The notes under the pieces are model-generated. The model was given only the letters and a program-made list of their open reading frames with translations, did no database searches and was not told where the DNA came from. The translations under genes and the position numbers were made by a program. A DNA stretch of 64,000 nucleotides from Aspidapion aeneum (lineage: Eukaryota; Arthropoda; Insecta; Coleoptera; Brentidae), in the NCBI GenBank assembly GCA_963576565.1, contig OY755042.1, positions 101,984,185 through 102,048,184 of the forward strand, read 5' to 3'. Positions within the stretch are counted from its first letter, which is position 1; each line of letters opens with the position of its first letter. Positions 23,871 to 35,402 of the stretch are shown here, one piece after another.

Positions 23871-24604
23871 GCCCACCCGGTAATGTTTATACGGGTATAC
23901 ATACACTGGTTGTATTGTTATCCCAAAACCTTAAAAACCCAAATCTCTCTGTCATTTGTTTGCCTTGGAAACTAACTGCCGTTTGTTTGCATTGCAAACT
24001 AAAAGGATACCGTCGAAAGCATGCTTTTCCATGTTTTAATTATAACTTTATTAATAAATCAGCACAAGTCCTCAGACGTTCTCATATCGGAATGATGGCT
24101 GTGCATTTTCCTAGAGCTGCGACTCTAGAGCCGCACTTGAAGCTTTGCATTTCTTCTTTTATTTAAAACAAAACAGAGTTTGTACATGAGTCGTCTTAAA
24201 CCATTTTTAACCATATATTTGATGTTGCCAGTAGAAAAGAGAAAAGCAAAAAATAAATTAACCATGCAATATCTCGAAAGCCACTGACAATTTAATACAG
24301 GTCAGTTAACAAAAAAAGCCTTTATTTATTTATGAATTGTTAATGTGCTTATTTTAAATCAATTTTACGAGGAAGGGGATAAACAAACATCTTCTTTATT
24401 TTGTCATTCACGCGTTTTTTGTAGTCGCCACATATTCTTAATTTATTTTTTGGCTGTTTGATGTGCCATATGGTTCATTGTCGATGGTAATTGTGAAGAA
24501 AACATTTGTCGAAAATAATTAAATCGTCTGTACCTGCTAAACCGTTGATCTTCAAAAAGCTGATATTGTTTTAAGGGTATTTTTGTAAAATTGTAATTTT
24601 TAAA
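23871..24604. other. No gene recognised
   Basis: AT-rich. The short plus-strand frame at 23915-24166 shows no family motif. Confidence 0.5.
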
Positions 24605-25425
24605 CATTGATCAAGGCCGACAAAAAAATACAAGCCACGACCCTAAAAAAATCACCTGTTCTCCGGAGGCTGACTTTTACATTGGGTCTTATGGGAGGTC
24701 AGACGTTTTTTTAAGATATTTTCAAAATGGCACTACAGATTTCCGCGAAATTTCACTCAAATATTCTCAGACACTATCCTCATATTCCACCAAATTTTTG
24801 TAAGGATGCAAGGTGATTAAAAGGTTAAAATCTTCAACATTTAGCATTTTTTATTTTGAATTCAAATTACCCGCCATGTACCGCATGCCAACTGTTATAT
24901 TTGACAAGTATTTGACTTTGTCATCTGTGTTTGTCACAATCGCTTCTGCAGTGGCGGATCCAGGGGGGGGGGCACTAGGGGCACTTGTCCCCCCCGGAGA
25001 ATTTTTTGAATATACAAAAAAATGAGTAAAATGTAATGTTTTTGCTAATAAAAATTCAAAATTTTTTCAATTCAATAAAATGCTGCTTAAAAAAATATAT
25101 ACCGTTTATTACGAACAGAAAATGTCACCTAAAGTGCCCCCCCCCCCCCGAGAAGCACCTCTGAATCCGCCCTTGCGCTTCTGTTTTAAATTTAATTTTT
25201 GTGTTTTTGTGTGAGCTAATGAAGCGGCTCTGAAAAATTAAGGAATACTATACATTCTACAATCTCAAAACCGGCTTTATTTTTTAAAAAATCAATATTC
25301 ACGAACCGTCATTCCAACTTCAATATTTTAAAGACAATCAGCTGTGTGGTGACGTGACCATAAAAAAAAATCAGCCCCGGATGTGACGTCAGCAAAGTGG
25401 AGGATCGTGGCCCGTCCGTTTTGAT
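24605..25425 (-). repeat. Interspersed repeat family X, copy 3 (inverted)
   Basis: The reverse complement of copy 1 at 497-1118 over its full length, interrupted by the MITE at 24949-25175. It includes CCCAATGTAAAAGTCAGC-type and GTGACGTCAGCAAAGTGGAG strings on the expected strands. Confidence 0.8.
24949..25175. mobile_element. hAT-like MITE, CAGTGGCGGATCCAGG family, 227 bp
   Basis: Starts CAGTGGCGGATCCAGG and ends GAATCCGCCCTTG, flanked by an exact 8-bp duplication CGCTTCTG. Copy 1 of repeat family X has the uninterrupted target (inverted, CAGAAGCG) at about 774-781. Related to 8973-9213. Confidence 0.92.
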
Positions 25426-26112
25426 AACCCTGCATTGATTGATTGATGAATTTTGTGGATTATCATGACTTGATTTCCATTATAACCAAATATTTGGTTA
25501 GATAAAAAAATAAAACGGAGTCATTTATTATAGGTTTATTTATTTTCTTAGCGACATAACTAATACCACGAGCTTTTTCATTCTTGATGTGGCTTCCAAA
25601 TTTGCGTTTTGCGAAAACTGCAAATAAGATTCAAGCAGGAAAGCTGTGCGTACTGTAATCCTCGGAATCTGCTTAGCATAAATGAGAAAAGTTTTGGAAC
25701 TTTTCAAGTGCGTTTTGATGTAAACAGCGTTAAGAAAGAAATGTCAGATAAATAATTACTGAATATGTAACGAAATTTAAATAAAACTGGATGAATTTAA
25801 CTCGCTTAACCCAGTTTGAATTATGTATAAAAATCTGATGGAACATTTAAATTTTCCGCCGTCTTGTCACTCTCGTCTTTCCAAAAAGGTTCGCTAGCAA
25901 ACAAATCTCATCAGACCTGATGACAAAATTTAACGAAAAATTAAAAAAATTACGAATTTACAGCATTACATTTAGAAATGGATGTAATACGGTTTGGGAT
26001 ATTCCCTGGTTAACTCTCGTTACAACCGAATACATTAATTTGTTAATAAAATGACAAATACTTAATTTTAATAGTTTCAACCAACGTTTTTAATTAAAAA
26101 TTTATACTATAT
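25426..26112. other. No gene recognised
   Basis: AT-rich, no motif in any frame. Confidence 0.55.
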
Positions 26113-27572
26113 GTCGGTTTAGAACGTTTTTCTACGTTGTCCGACGCCTACTCTCCGTCTCCTTCGATCCTGAAAATCATCTTCTGTCAGGTTTTTCGAC
26201 TCACTGATCTTTGGATTGACTGTTACCATTCCGGTTTAGGGCGGCCTCTTTTTCTGTGCCCTATTGGTTGCCATTCTAGGATTTGCTTTGGTAATCTTTC
26301 GTCGTTCATCCGTTGTACATGACCGTACCATATCACTTGTCTTTTAGTGATGTCATCCGTTATGCTTCCCTGGATTCCCATTTTTTTTTTATGATCTTAT
26401 GTCTTATATAAACTGTTCGAGATATTCTCATTGATCTTATTGCATCTATTTCGACACTTTCCATTTTTGCTTTATATTTTTCTGTTACGCGACAAGTCTC
26501 TATTCCACATAACAGCGTGTTTTTCACCATTGTTGCATATGATATGTTAAATTTTAAATTCTTTTTTATCTCTCTGCTCCATAAAATATTGTTCCAAGCC
26601 ATCCAATAACCTTTTTTGCCCTTACTATTATTCTTTCCAGTTCTTTACAGTCTGTTGCTGTCTTATCTAATGTGTCACCCAACATACATACCTATTGAAT
26701 GGAGATATTATTTGTCCATTGTCTAGTTCGAACTAACTTGATTCGCTTCCAGTACAAGAGTACTGTGTCCACGTTCACTGTTAATCCCCACTTTTGGTAT
26801 TTTTCCGTTAACTCATCATCATATACTCTATGTCTTCTTAATCATTAGCTACAATTACTTGGTTGTCAACAAAATGTAGTGTGTATATGGTAAATCGGTT
26901 GTTAAGTTGTAATCCCATGCCCATGTAGCCACGTTTCCAGTTTTTTAGAGATACTGTGATATATATTTTAAAAAGAGTTGAAGAGATACAACATCCCTGT
27001 CTTAAGCGTTTCGGTACCAGGAGAATTCTTTTAAAAGTCGATTTCCAATTTTAATTTTAGATTTTGTCCCTTTGTATAGTTCTTTTATCGCTTTTATGTA
27101 TGTATGATTGATATTAGTTTGTTCTAACACTGTCCATAATTTTTCTTCTGGAACGGTATCATATGCTTTTTGTAGGCCCACAAAGGTAAAATGTGTCTCT
27201 ATATTTCTCGCACTGCTTTTCTCAATTACATGTTTAAGACAAAAAACATTATCACTACAAGATCTACATGCACGCAACTTACTTTGCTCTTCTTCTTCTT
27301 GTTCATGAAAATCATTCTCTATTAGGTCTCTAAGAATCCTACCGTACAATCTACTTAGAGTACTGATTACTGCAAATCCTCTCTTATTGTTGCAATCCAG
27401 CTTGTTTCCTTTTTTTATGTATGGAGGATGTGAATCCTATTTTCCAATCATCAGATACTAGATGTCCATTTATCCATTTATTGATAATACGTGTGAGGTT
27501 TTCTAGTTTCTCTGATCCATATTTGAGCATTTCAGCGTATATTCCCCCAAGTCCGCTAGTTTTCCAGATTTA
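26113..27572 (-). pseudogene. RTE-like LINE reverse transcriptase, decayed, 5'-truncated
   Basis: Minus-strand pieces in order: a GGIYAEMLKYGSEKL start, SSIHKKGNK, STLSRLYGRILRDLIENDF, VGLQKAYDTVPEEKLW (motif A), FVDNQVIVA (motif C, where the catalytic D-D is D-N), TLLYGIETC-type and a C-terminal GHVQRMNDERL..RKRGRPKL-type tail. It belongs to the same family as 31248-32963 and ends with the same terminal string (CGTTCTAAACCGACAT). Several frameshifts and the motif C change mean it is dead. Truncated at about 27572. Confidence 0.85.
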
Positions 27573-29019
27573 AGCTTTTAAAATTTATACGGCTCTTAAA
27601 CAATTAAGTTAATATTAAAATAAACGAAATCTTTTCAGATTTTTAATTTCTAGAAAGGCAAATTGATCATTGATTCATGACGTTACATTTTAAGGAGATA
27701 AGATTTACTTTTGTATAGTCATCTTGTTGCTAAAGACGAGAGTTACTTACTATATATTTATTTGATCTTACAAAATAAATTTTAGAAATGTGACTTTGGC
27801 CAGCGTCATAACTGAAAGCTATAAGATAAGTTGTTCAGTTTAGGTGGCAGCCCGAGTTACCAATTTAATGCAACGCGAGCAAAGTTTAGACAAATAACTT
27901 ATCTTTATAATTTCTTTATCTTTGCCCTATTTGTATTTATTCTATTTAAAAGTATTTCAATTGTTAAATTCGTAGACATTATCATAGAATATCCCGTTTA
28001 TGCAACATTATTTTTGGAGTTTTTTAAATTCTTTCATTATCAATCAAATCAAATCTTTTCAGTTTTTCGTAGTTTCAAAGCCTTTTTGCAGACAAATAAA
28101 CATGATTGTTACTGCAAAATAAATCTGCCCATTTTTAGTGGTTGGTTTGGTTTATTAGGTCAGCAGTTACTTTTATATTCAGAATCTAAAAATTGAAAAG
28201 AACATTTTAAAACATCTCCTATTCCAAGAGAGAAAGGAGCAAGAAGTGGAATGGTTTTGAAATTTAAATTCAATTCAATTGACTTACCCGAGAGTGTGAT
28301 GTCATATATGTACTAAATAGACAAACGCAAAAAGTAACAAAGAAATGTCATCGAACATATAACATTATTATGTTCGAAGGAAACGTATAGAGCCTGTTCA
28401 ACTTCAACTTTTAAGTTATTACTAACCAAAATTAAGTTTTTACTCCTTCTCATTATTATTTAGTGAGTTGTTGATTTAAGGATTTCTACAACACATTTAT
28501 TTTTATTTCAAGGCGGCTATTTAAAAAATATATGTCTAGCTTAATAAGTATTTAACTGTATACAATGGGCTTTTAACCAAAAATATTTTTTTGATAAAAA
28601 AGTAGTGTTAAGGATATAAAAAACAATAAAAAAAATATTTTAAAAATTTTCCCATTTTTTTTGTACGCCAATGGAATGTACACCACTGTCGTCAGAAGGT
28701 ACTTAGGTACATCGTTGAAAAGGAAATTGTATCCGCTTGAAAAATGATCTCCAGAAGATTTTTGGACAAATTGACAAATGTTTTTGAGTTCTTAGCAAAA
28801 AACTATCCAACAGCATGTTTAAGAGGGGTGCTTCCTTTTCATAAAATGTTTCGGCGAGTCTGATGTCTACCCATAAAAAGTGTGTTTCTTCTATCATTAA
28901 ACGCAGCATATCGCTTGAATCTCGCGGATGTAGGGCCTGAACTAAAACGGAAAGGCGATAAAATGAAATAATTAAAACTGAAAAGGAAAAATGAAATGTG
29001 GATAGTCTTTGCAAAACAA
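27573..29019. other. No gene recognised
   Basis: AT-rich. The largest frame (27831-28196, 121 codons) is hydrophobic and F/I/L-rich, as expected of AT-rich chance frames, with no motif. Minus-strand frames at 28703-29144 partly read the pogo terminal repeat and are not supported. Confidence 0.55.
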
Positions 29020-29302
29020 CAGTGCAAGCTCGGTAATGTGAACACTCGCTTATGCGAACAACGCGGTTTTGTGAACAAAATATTTTTTGTATTGGATGCT
29101 CTATAACGTGAACAAGTCGGCCGCTCGATAATGTGAACACTCAAAACAATTTATTCAAGCAGATTTTTTCGGGGAATTACCTAATTCCCGCAAAATATAC
29201 CCCAAATATTTGATTGTTCCTCTATTTTAAGCTTGTTTCAGCATGTCTGAGGTGCCGCAAATAATCGTTTAATTCGATATTCTTCTATGTGTGGTGTGTA
29301 GT

Positions 29303-29936
29303 CAGTGTTACCAAAACTCACGATTAATCGTGAGATTACACGATTTTGGAAAGTATCTTACGATTTCCCAAATTACGTAGAGTTTCTCACGATTTTTGTA
29401 TTTTACGTCAAATTTTAATAAAAATCTTTCCAAAAAAAATTATTTTTTTATTCATAACCAATGTCACAAATATATCAGGTTAAGCGTTCCGACTCTCGCT
29501 GCTATTCTACTCCCTAACCTCGAACATTGCTGGATCAGTTCCGCGGAATCGCGATCGCGCGGGCAGTAGTTATTTGTTTCAAAATAGTTTCACCGATTAG
29601 GCAAGTGCATTTGTTTGCAGTTAGTTCGTGTTTGTCTGAATATGTCTGATAGTAGTGATAGTGAAGAATCTGTTCATGAATCCGAATCCCTCCCTTATAA
29701 AATGAAAAAAGTATGTTAGGTATGAAACATTATTATCTCTACTGTTTTTCAGCTTTTTGAAATGTGGTTGGTTTTATGTAATACATATATAAATATAAAT
29801 TTCTTTTTGCTTTTTATAAACTTTTATTTATTCCTTCTCTATTTTGATCTCTTTTTAGGACTTTTTAAAATCTCACGATTTCTCATTTTTGATATAAAAT
29901 GTTCACGAATTTTCTTGGAACATTTTGGCAACACTG
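29303..29936 (+). mobile_element. hAT-like element CAGTGTTACCAAAA, 634 bp
   Basis: Inverted termini CAGTGTTACCAAAA and TTTTGGCAACACTG (one mismatch), flanked by an exact 8-bp duplication TGTGTAGT (29295-29302 and 29937-29944). Subterminal CTCACGATTT-type repeats face each other near both ends. It contains a short first-exon-like frame at 29642-29710. Confidence 0.9.
29642..29710 (+). CDS. First-exon-like acidic frame in hAT-like element
   Basis: ATG opens 23 codons that run into a GTATGT donor at 29711. The peptide is serine/glutamate rich (MSDSSDSEES...) and ends PYKMKK. Upstream about 180 bp is locally GC-richer than the surroundings (TTCCGCGGAATCGCGATCGC at about 29539), as in a promoter. 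I read this as the surviving first exon of the parental transposase gene after internal deletion; the peptide is too short and low-complexity to identify. Confidence 0.4.
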
Positions 29937-30184
29937 TGTGTAGTATATGTTTAGTCGTATTGATTGAAAACATCAGGAAGTAATACCTATTCTTTTTTTC
30001 TGGAGTCTGGAATTCTTAATATATTATAATGTAATTATCTAATGGAACATTAAACTTCTAAGCATATAAATATGGTCTAATTTCCCCAAAAAATTGTCAA
30101 ATTATGACTTCCGCTAATGTGAACTATCGGTAATATGAATAGAGGTTGGTTTTTTTGTGTTCACGTTACCGAGCATGTACTGTA

Positions 30185-30915
30185 ACTCCAAATTTGCAGT
30201 AACAGCTATGGGGTAATCTCGGGTCTGATCTGAAAATCTAACATTACTACGGAGACACCCACATAATAAAACACGCTGTACGTACATGGATGTAATGCCG
30301 CCAAGCGTATAGCGGACGGTACCTTTTCGACGCTTGATTAAAATAAAAGAAAACGGCTTTTTCACGCGTCGATTTTTTTTTGTCCTTTTTTCTTTTTTCG
30401 CCGGAACTCACAATTTCCTGGCGGACTACACTTTATTTGATTTTCGATTTATTTATACGGCGGGCGGCCGACCGGACTCTTCGCCTCTGTGGCCAGCCAA
30501 ATCCTTTTTCATTCTGCGAAATTTTCATGATTTTCAGTGTTCCTTTTATTTCTTCCATACGAGGCCAATATTCACAAAAACAATACAGACCTCGATTCTT
30601 TAAAAATCAGCCCTTTTATATACCGGCGGGCCCGCCGCGCCAGTGGTAAACACACCAAAAATTTAAATTTTTGCTATTTAAATAATTTTAGAATATAACC
30701 CCACGCTTTTGTACAAACACAGCTCTAGAAAAACACACATCAGTTGAAATTCGACTTTTATTGGAAGTAGTATTACTCGATTAATTGTGTAATTACGCGA
30801 TTTCAGCGATTGAAAAGTCGGTATTGGGTCCAATTCAAATTAAGGAGATCATAGATAAAATTGCAGCATCAAGTTAATTATTAAAAAAGTCTTTACCACA
30901 TAAAAAAATAGCATA
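30185..30915. other. No gene recognised; local GC-rich palindrome
   Basis: Contains CCGGCGGGCCCGCCG (about 30624-30638) just after CCTTTTATATA, a TATA-like arrangement, and a GC-rich patch at 30460-30490. No frame here has a supported motif. It could be a promoter or part of a long terminal repeat, but no partner copy is seen in the window. Confidence 0.4.
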
Positions 30916-31152
30916 ACTGCTCTGCCCCCGGTAGTTAAAAGGGCGCAAGTGACGAAAGTGTGGTTCGGAAAAAACTACTTCAAAGTTTTAATTGTTCATA
31001 AGGCAGTACTACAGTTACTGCTATTTGTTTTTTTTAAGGTTTTTTTTTTAAATTTTATTACATAGGATATGATGGAAGATCCGTCGAGAACAAAAACCTA
31101 AATTCGAAAAAAAATTACTTGCAGTCTTTTAACTAACGGGGCAATGCTGTTG
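30916..31152. mobile_element. Probable TA-flanked MITE
   Basis: The left end ACTGCTCTGCCCCCGGTAGT and the inverted right end CAACAGCATTGCCCCGTTAG share GTTAAAAG and GCAAGT further in. TA occurs on both sides. Divergence between the ends is fairly high. Confidence 0.5.
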
Positions 31153-31247
31153 TACGTTGAAATTTTGACGTTTTTATTTTTTTTTTTAAATTTTCATTTT
31201 GTGAAAAAATTAGATATTAATTATGTTAATAGGTACTTAGTGTTTAA

Positions 31248-32963
31248 TATAGGCATACAGAATATTCTTACTTAGGAGGTAGGAGAAGTACCGAAAGCTG
31301 GAAAACTATAAGATCGATTAAAAAAGAAACATGCAGAGATATCATTTCACCAATACCAGACAAAGAATGGGATGAGCATTTTAAAAAACTTTTAACTGAA
31401 GATAGAGCAGAATTCAAGGAAGACGCAAGAGACAATATAATTAGAACGATGGGATCTCCAGTACCCCTCACAATCTCTGAGGTCAAAAACGTGTGCACAA
31501 CCTTAAAAAGCGGTAAATCTGCCGGACCCGGAAATATCCCAGCCGAACTTATTAAATATGGCACTGAAGAACTGTTTTGGAGATTACGGAATCTTTTCCA
31601 AAAATATTTAAATGGAACTGTAGTCCCAACTGAGTGGAAAACGTCATATATATCCACAATACACAAAAAAGGAAGGAAAGATATATGTGACAATTATAGA
31701 GGTATATCTGTGACTAGTACGCTAAGCAGAATATACGGTAAAATAATAAGAAATAAAGTAGAGAGCGAATATAAAGACATGGAGGCAGAAGAACAAGCTG
31801 GTTTCAGGGCGGGTAGATCGACTTCAGATCATCTCTTTTGTATAACCCAAGTTATTGAAAAGAAAATGGCATACGGTCAAGAGCTGCATCTGCTTTACGT
31901 GGATTTGCAGAAGGCATATGATAGTATACCACTAAATCTACTTTGGAAAGCGTTGGAAAACACAAACATAAGCGTACAACTAATTAAGGCCATCCAAGAG
32001 TTATACCGCATTAGTAAGGCAAAAGTTAAAATAAAAGCAAAACTAACCAAAGGCTTTCAAGTAAATAAAGGTCTTAAACAAGGTTGCTGTATCTCGCCTA
32101 CGCTCTTCAAGATATACTTGGAACAAGTCCTTAAAGTATGGAAGAGAAAATGCCAAAACATGGGAATTCCGTTGAACGAAACCACCTTGTATACTTTATG
32201 TTTCGCCGATGATCAGATAGTAGTGGCTCAGGATTATGACGACCTCGAATATATGACACGAAAACTAATAGAAGAGTACAATAAGTGGGGACTAGAGGTT
32301 AATCTCAATAAGACAGAGTATATGTGTATCGGTGGAATGAAACAGGATCTAATCTTAAATACCGGGCAGCGAATTCACTCCTGTGATGAGTATAAATACT
32401 TTGGTCTAAAAATTACAGCTGACGGAACACTAGACAAAGCTATAAAAGATCGAAACGTACAAGGAAGAAAAGCAATAACTTTATTAAATGGAATAATTTG
32501 GGACCAAAGTATATCAAAACATAACAAAAAGCTTATATATAACACCATTATAAAAAGTATTATTACATACGGCTCAGAAGTATGGCCAATCAAGGATAGA
32601 ACAGAAAAAATGCTTTCTGCTACGGAGATGGACTATTGGAGAAGAGCAGCAGGGAAATCAAAAAGAGAAAGAGTTACAAATCAAAGAATAAGAGAAATTA
32701 TGACAGTAGGTGAACGTACTTTAGTGGATGATATAAGAACAAAACAACTGGTGTGGTACGGACATGTACAAAGAATGAATGACGAAAGACTACCTAAACA
32801 AATACTACAATGGAAACCAACTGGCCGAAGAAAACGAGGACGGCCAAGGAGAAGCTGGAGAGAAGGAATAGACAGTGAAATAAGAATAAGAGGCCTAGAT
32901 GATGAATTATGTGCAAACAGAAACGAGTGGAGATTGGGTATCGGAAGACGTAGAACGTTGTGA
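31248..32963 (+). CDS. RTE-like LINE reverse transcriptase, intact RT domain
   Basis: The frame is open from 31248 to the stop at 32961-32963; the first ATG (31449) gives 504 residues, but homology continues upstream (EWDEHFKKLLTEDRAEF), so the annotated Met is internal and the ORF is 5'-truncated. Residues from Met 31449: SGKSAGPGNIPAELIKYG (about 21-38), STIHKKGRKDICDNYRG (about 69-85), EEQAGFRAGRSTSD (about 113-126), YVDLQKAYDS (motif A, about 150), GLKQGCCISPTLF (motif B, about 213-225), CFADDQIVVA (motif C, about 251-260), then WYGHVQRMNDERLP and RRKRGRPRRSW near the C-terminus. Catalytic aspartates are present. No apurinic endonuclease domain remains. The stop is followed by a short AAACCGATAA tail and an (AT)n run, as in RTE-type elements with short 3' UTRs. 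Relatives: 26113, 50693 and 52921. Confidence 0.92.
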   Translation, partial: YRHTEYSYLGGRRSTESWKTIRSIKKETCRDIISPIPDKEWDEHFKKLLTEDRAEFKEDARDNIIRTMGSPVPLTISEVKNVCTTLKSGKSAGPGNIPAELIKYGTEELFWRLRNLFQKYLNGTVVPTEWKTSYISTIHKKGRKDICDNYRGISVTSTLSRIYGKIIRNKVESEYKDMEAEEQAGFRAGRSTSDHLFCITQVIEKKMAYGQELHLLYVDLQKAYDSIPLNLLWKALENTNISVQLIKAIQELYRISKAKVKIKAKLTKGFQVNKGLKQGCCISPTLFKIYLEQVLKVWKRKCQNMGIPLNETTLYTLCFADDQIVVAQDYDDLEYMTRKLIEEYNKWGLEVNLNKTEYMCIGGMKQDLILNTGQRIHSCDEYKYFGLKITADGTLDKAIKDRNVQGRKAITLLNGIIWDQSISKHNKKLIYNTIIKSIITYGSEVWPIKDRTEKMLSATEMDYWRRAAGKSKRERVTNQRIREIMTVGERTLVDDIRTKQLVWYGHVQRMNDERLPKQILQWKPTGRRKRGRPRRSWREGIDSEIRIRGLDDELCANRNEWRLGIGRRRTL

Positions 32964-32990
32964 AACCGATAAATATATATATATATATAC
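32964..32990 (+). repeat. LINE 3' tail with (AT)n run
   Basis: The short 3' UTR AAACCGAT is followed by about nine AT units. The other copies end GTTCTAAACCGAC, so AAACCGA marks the common 3' terminus. Microsatellite rather than poly(A) tails are typical of RTE-type LINEs. Confidence 0.7.
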
Positions 32991-33845
32991 AGAATATAAA
33001 ACTTTACAAAAATATCTAGAGCAGTATTACAGATATTAATAAAAATTGAGATTTTCTGAAAGTCTTTAAACACCTTGTATCTTGTACAAGTTAGGATGTT
33101 TAGGACATGCATACATATGTTTATATGAAGTTTTTTTTCTCAAAATGCAAATTACATCCTTTAAAATTAGCATGTTATTTAATAACAAAACCTCCATAAT
33201 ATCAAAAACAAAAATAACACAAAAATTGCCAGGGCCGGTTTGTTTGAGCCCATCCAACCCTGGAGGTTTGGCAGACTATCTTTGCGATTTTAATAATTGT
33301 TTTGATTCTACCGGTTAACAATATCAATAATGCAAAATGTAAAACTTTTTTGATCAGTATTTTTTATTAAATTAATTTTTATAAATCAAAAAACTGCTAA
33401 TTTAGATCAAACATGTAATAAAATAAATTCAGATTTTTGTGTAATTTTTAAATGTGTAGACCTGATTTATGGTTCTTACAAACTACCATTTAACAAGCAT
33501 TAAAGGTAAATGTTTGGACGTCACTTAACGAAATATTTTTTAAATAAGCTGCCCACATAAAATCCGAATCTCTACATATTCAAAAATATAAACTTGAATC
33601 CAGAGGCGTACTAATGAAAAATAAAATTATTTTATCTGAAATTTATAGAGGGTAGTTTATTAAAGGTTCGCTATTCACACGGCGAATAAAGGCGAAATGC
33701 TGAAGCCAAATACTATAGACATATCCATGCATTCTCACACGCGATACTTGAAGCCAGGACCCCTATTTAATTCTTAATGTTCCTTTCTCGGGTAGACAGG
33801 ATTTCGGTTACTTCGCATGCGTTAGTTTTGATTGTTTTGGAACAT
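32991..33845. other. No gene recognised
   Basis: AT-rich, no motif. The short frame 33082-33318 is not supported. Confidence 0.55.
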
Positions 33846-33853
33846 ACTCCGAT

Positions 33854-35094
33854 CAGTGGCGGCGCGTGATAAAAAGCTTTGCGGGTGCACACCAAAAAAT
33901 AAAAATAAAAATTGCAGCTCAGGCTAAAATCTTTTTTCAGTGCCACGGTAACTTTTTGGGGCTTCGAGTGGGCCGTCATATCATATAATTTAGAGCCATT
34001 AATTTAAAAAATGAGATATTTAGTGAGATATTAGTTACCTACCTATTATTATTGTTTTTATAAATAAATAATAAATTATCAGACCTAGTTTATTTTCTCC
34101 TCTAATGGCAAAGATGAAAATTTATTTAAATATTGCACGCTAATGCTATCAGAATTAGAAACTTCCGCCATTGTCAAAATTCCCCAGATTAATATATCTA
34201 CATTTTCGTACTAACAAAAAATTGTGTGTGCTTAAGACCACACGGCAGAAGTGTAATAATACTGGCCCATAACTGCTACTGCTACTACATACTGCCCTTC
34301 ACCATATCGCTCGCTGAATGTTTCTCACAGTTAGTCGACTCGAGCCGATTTCACCCAAATGAGCGTTACTTAGCCGAGCCTGACGGCATAGATGAATTCA
34401 CTACCCACCAAAACTGCTAAACGCGCCTAAAGAAGTTTACACTTCAAAAACTACAAACATGTAAAATCAATATTTTTATTTTTTGCATACTTAGTACTTA
34501 AAATTTCAACTCAGTATTATATAAGATAATGATTACTTAGTACCGAATACAAAATATCTGATACTCGAATAGGAAGTATCAGTATCTATTCGATACTTGC
34601 AAAAGTAATCGTTGCACACACAACTCCTAAGTGCACGAATTAAAAGTGCCGGTAATCTGCTCTAACATGCAACGCGAACCGACGACGCAGGGGTCATCAC
34701 GGGGGTGCGGGCAGCATTGACGCTGGTCTTTGTATACGCGCCGTGCAGAAAGAATGTTCAGATTCTATGTACTGTAAAATTATATTGGGACATGTCGTCC
34801 TCTCTTTCTATATTTCGTAATTAGCATGCGACATAACATCTAGGGTGCATAGAATTTGGTTCCAGTAAATAAAAGCGTTATTTGCATATCCGTATATGGG
34901 TGTTTGATGGAGTGTTGGAACACGAATACAAACACATAGATCAGGTATTAATTCCTAGAGTATATTCCAGTCATTAGTGAATTTTTTTTGGGATAATTAT
35001 GAATTAAGTTAAGGAATGATCAAAGTTTAATATTTTTTTAAGTAAAATTTGGGAGTGCTCGTGCACATGTGCACTTATGGAGAAACCGCCACTG
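33854..35094. mobile_element. hAT-like element CAGTGGCGGCGCGTG, long copy
   Basis: Starts CAGTGGCGGCGCGTGATAAA, ends GAGAAACCGCCACTG, flanked by an exact 8-bp duplication ACTCCGAT (33846-33853 and 35095-35102). It shares both ends (GTGCACACCAAAAAA on the left; GCACATGTGCACTTATGGAG on the right) and internal blocks (GGGACATGTCGTCCTCTCTT) with 40935-41630, but has about 545 extra bases in the middle. No transposase is recognisable. Confidence 0.92.
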
Positions 35095-35402
35095 ACTCCG
35101 ATACGTCACTACACTATATGACAATAATTGTCAACAGTTTAAGGTCTGGTTATGTCTACTATGTTTTTTTAAAAACTAGTTGATTGGGTGAAAATTTATC
35201 AAATTGTGGATTAAAATTGTAGTTTTTCTAAAACTAATTGTGCAGATTTATTGTGGACACTATGAAGAGTGTTTAATCAACTATAAACAACTCTCAACTT
35301 TGTTAACCAATTATAAAGAAAAATAGACGTAGTTTCCTATGGAATGGCACTCCCTTACTTCTTCCGGACATTTTTCCACAAACTGCACATGTTTTACGCA
35401 TA

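Larger units (their letters stand above)
29020..30182. mobile_element. pogo/Tigger-like MITE with nested hAT-like element
   Basis: Termini CAGTGCAAGCTCGGTAATGT and, inverted, CAGTACATGCTCGGTAACGT, with further TGTGAACA-type subterminal motifs on both sides. TA follows the right end (30183-30184); the left flank is AA, so the duplication is decayed. Known: pogo/Tigger termini start CAGT and duplicate TA. No transposase is present. About 0.52 kb once the nested element at 29303-29936 is removed. Confidence 0.75.

Noticed and set aside
24000..24170. 83-codon frame in the spacer after the large inverted repeat
   Set aside because: No family motif and no coding context.
27831..28196. 121-codon hydrophobic frame
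   Set aside because: F/I/L/Y-rich composition as expected from AT-rich DNA, no motif, no splice or promoter support.
30600..30650. TATA-like string followed by a GC palindrome, possible LTR promoter
   Set aside because: No partner repeat, primer-binding site or polypurine tract is visible in the window.
31268..31693. 141-codon minus-strand frame opposite the reverse transcriptase
   Set aside because: Antisense shadow of a well-supported RT domain.
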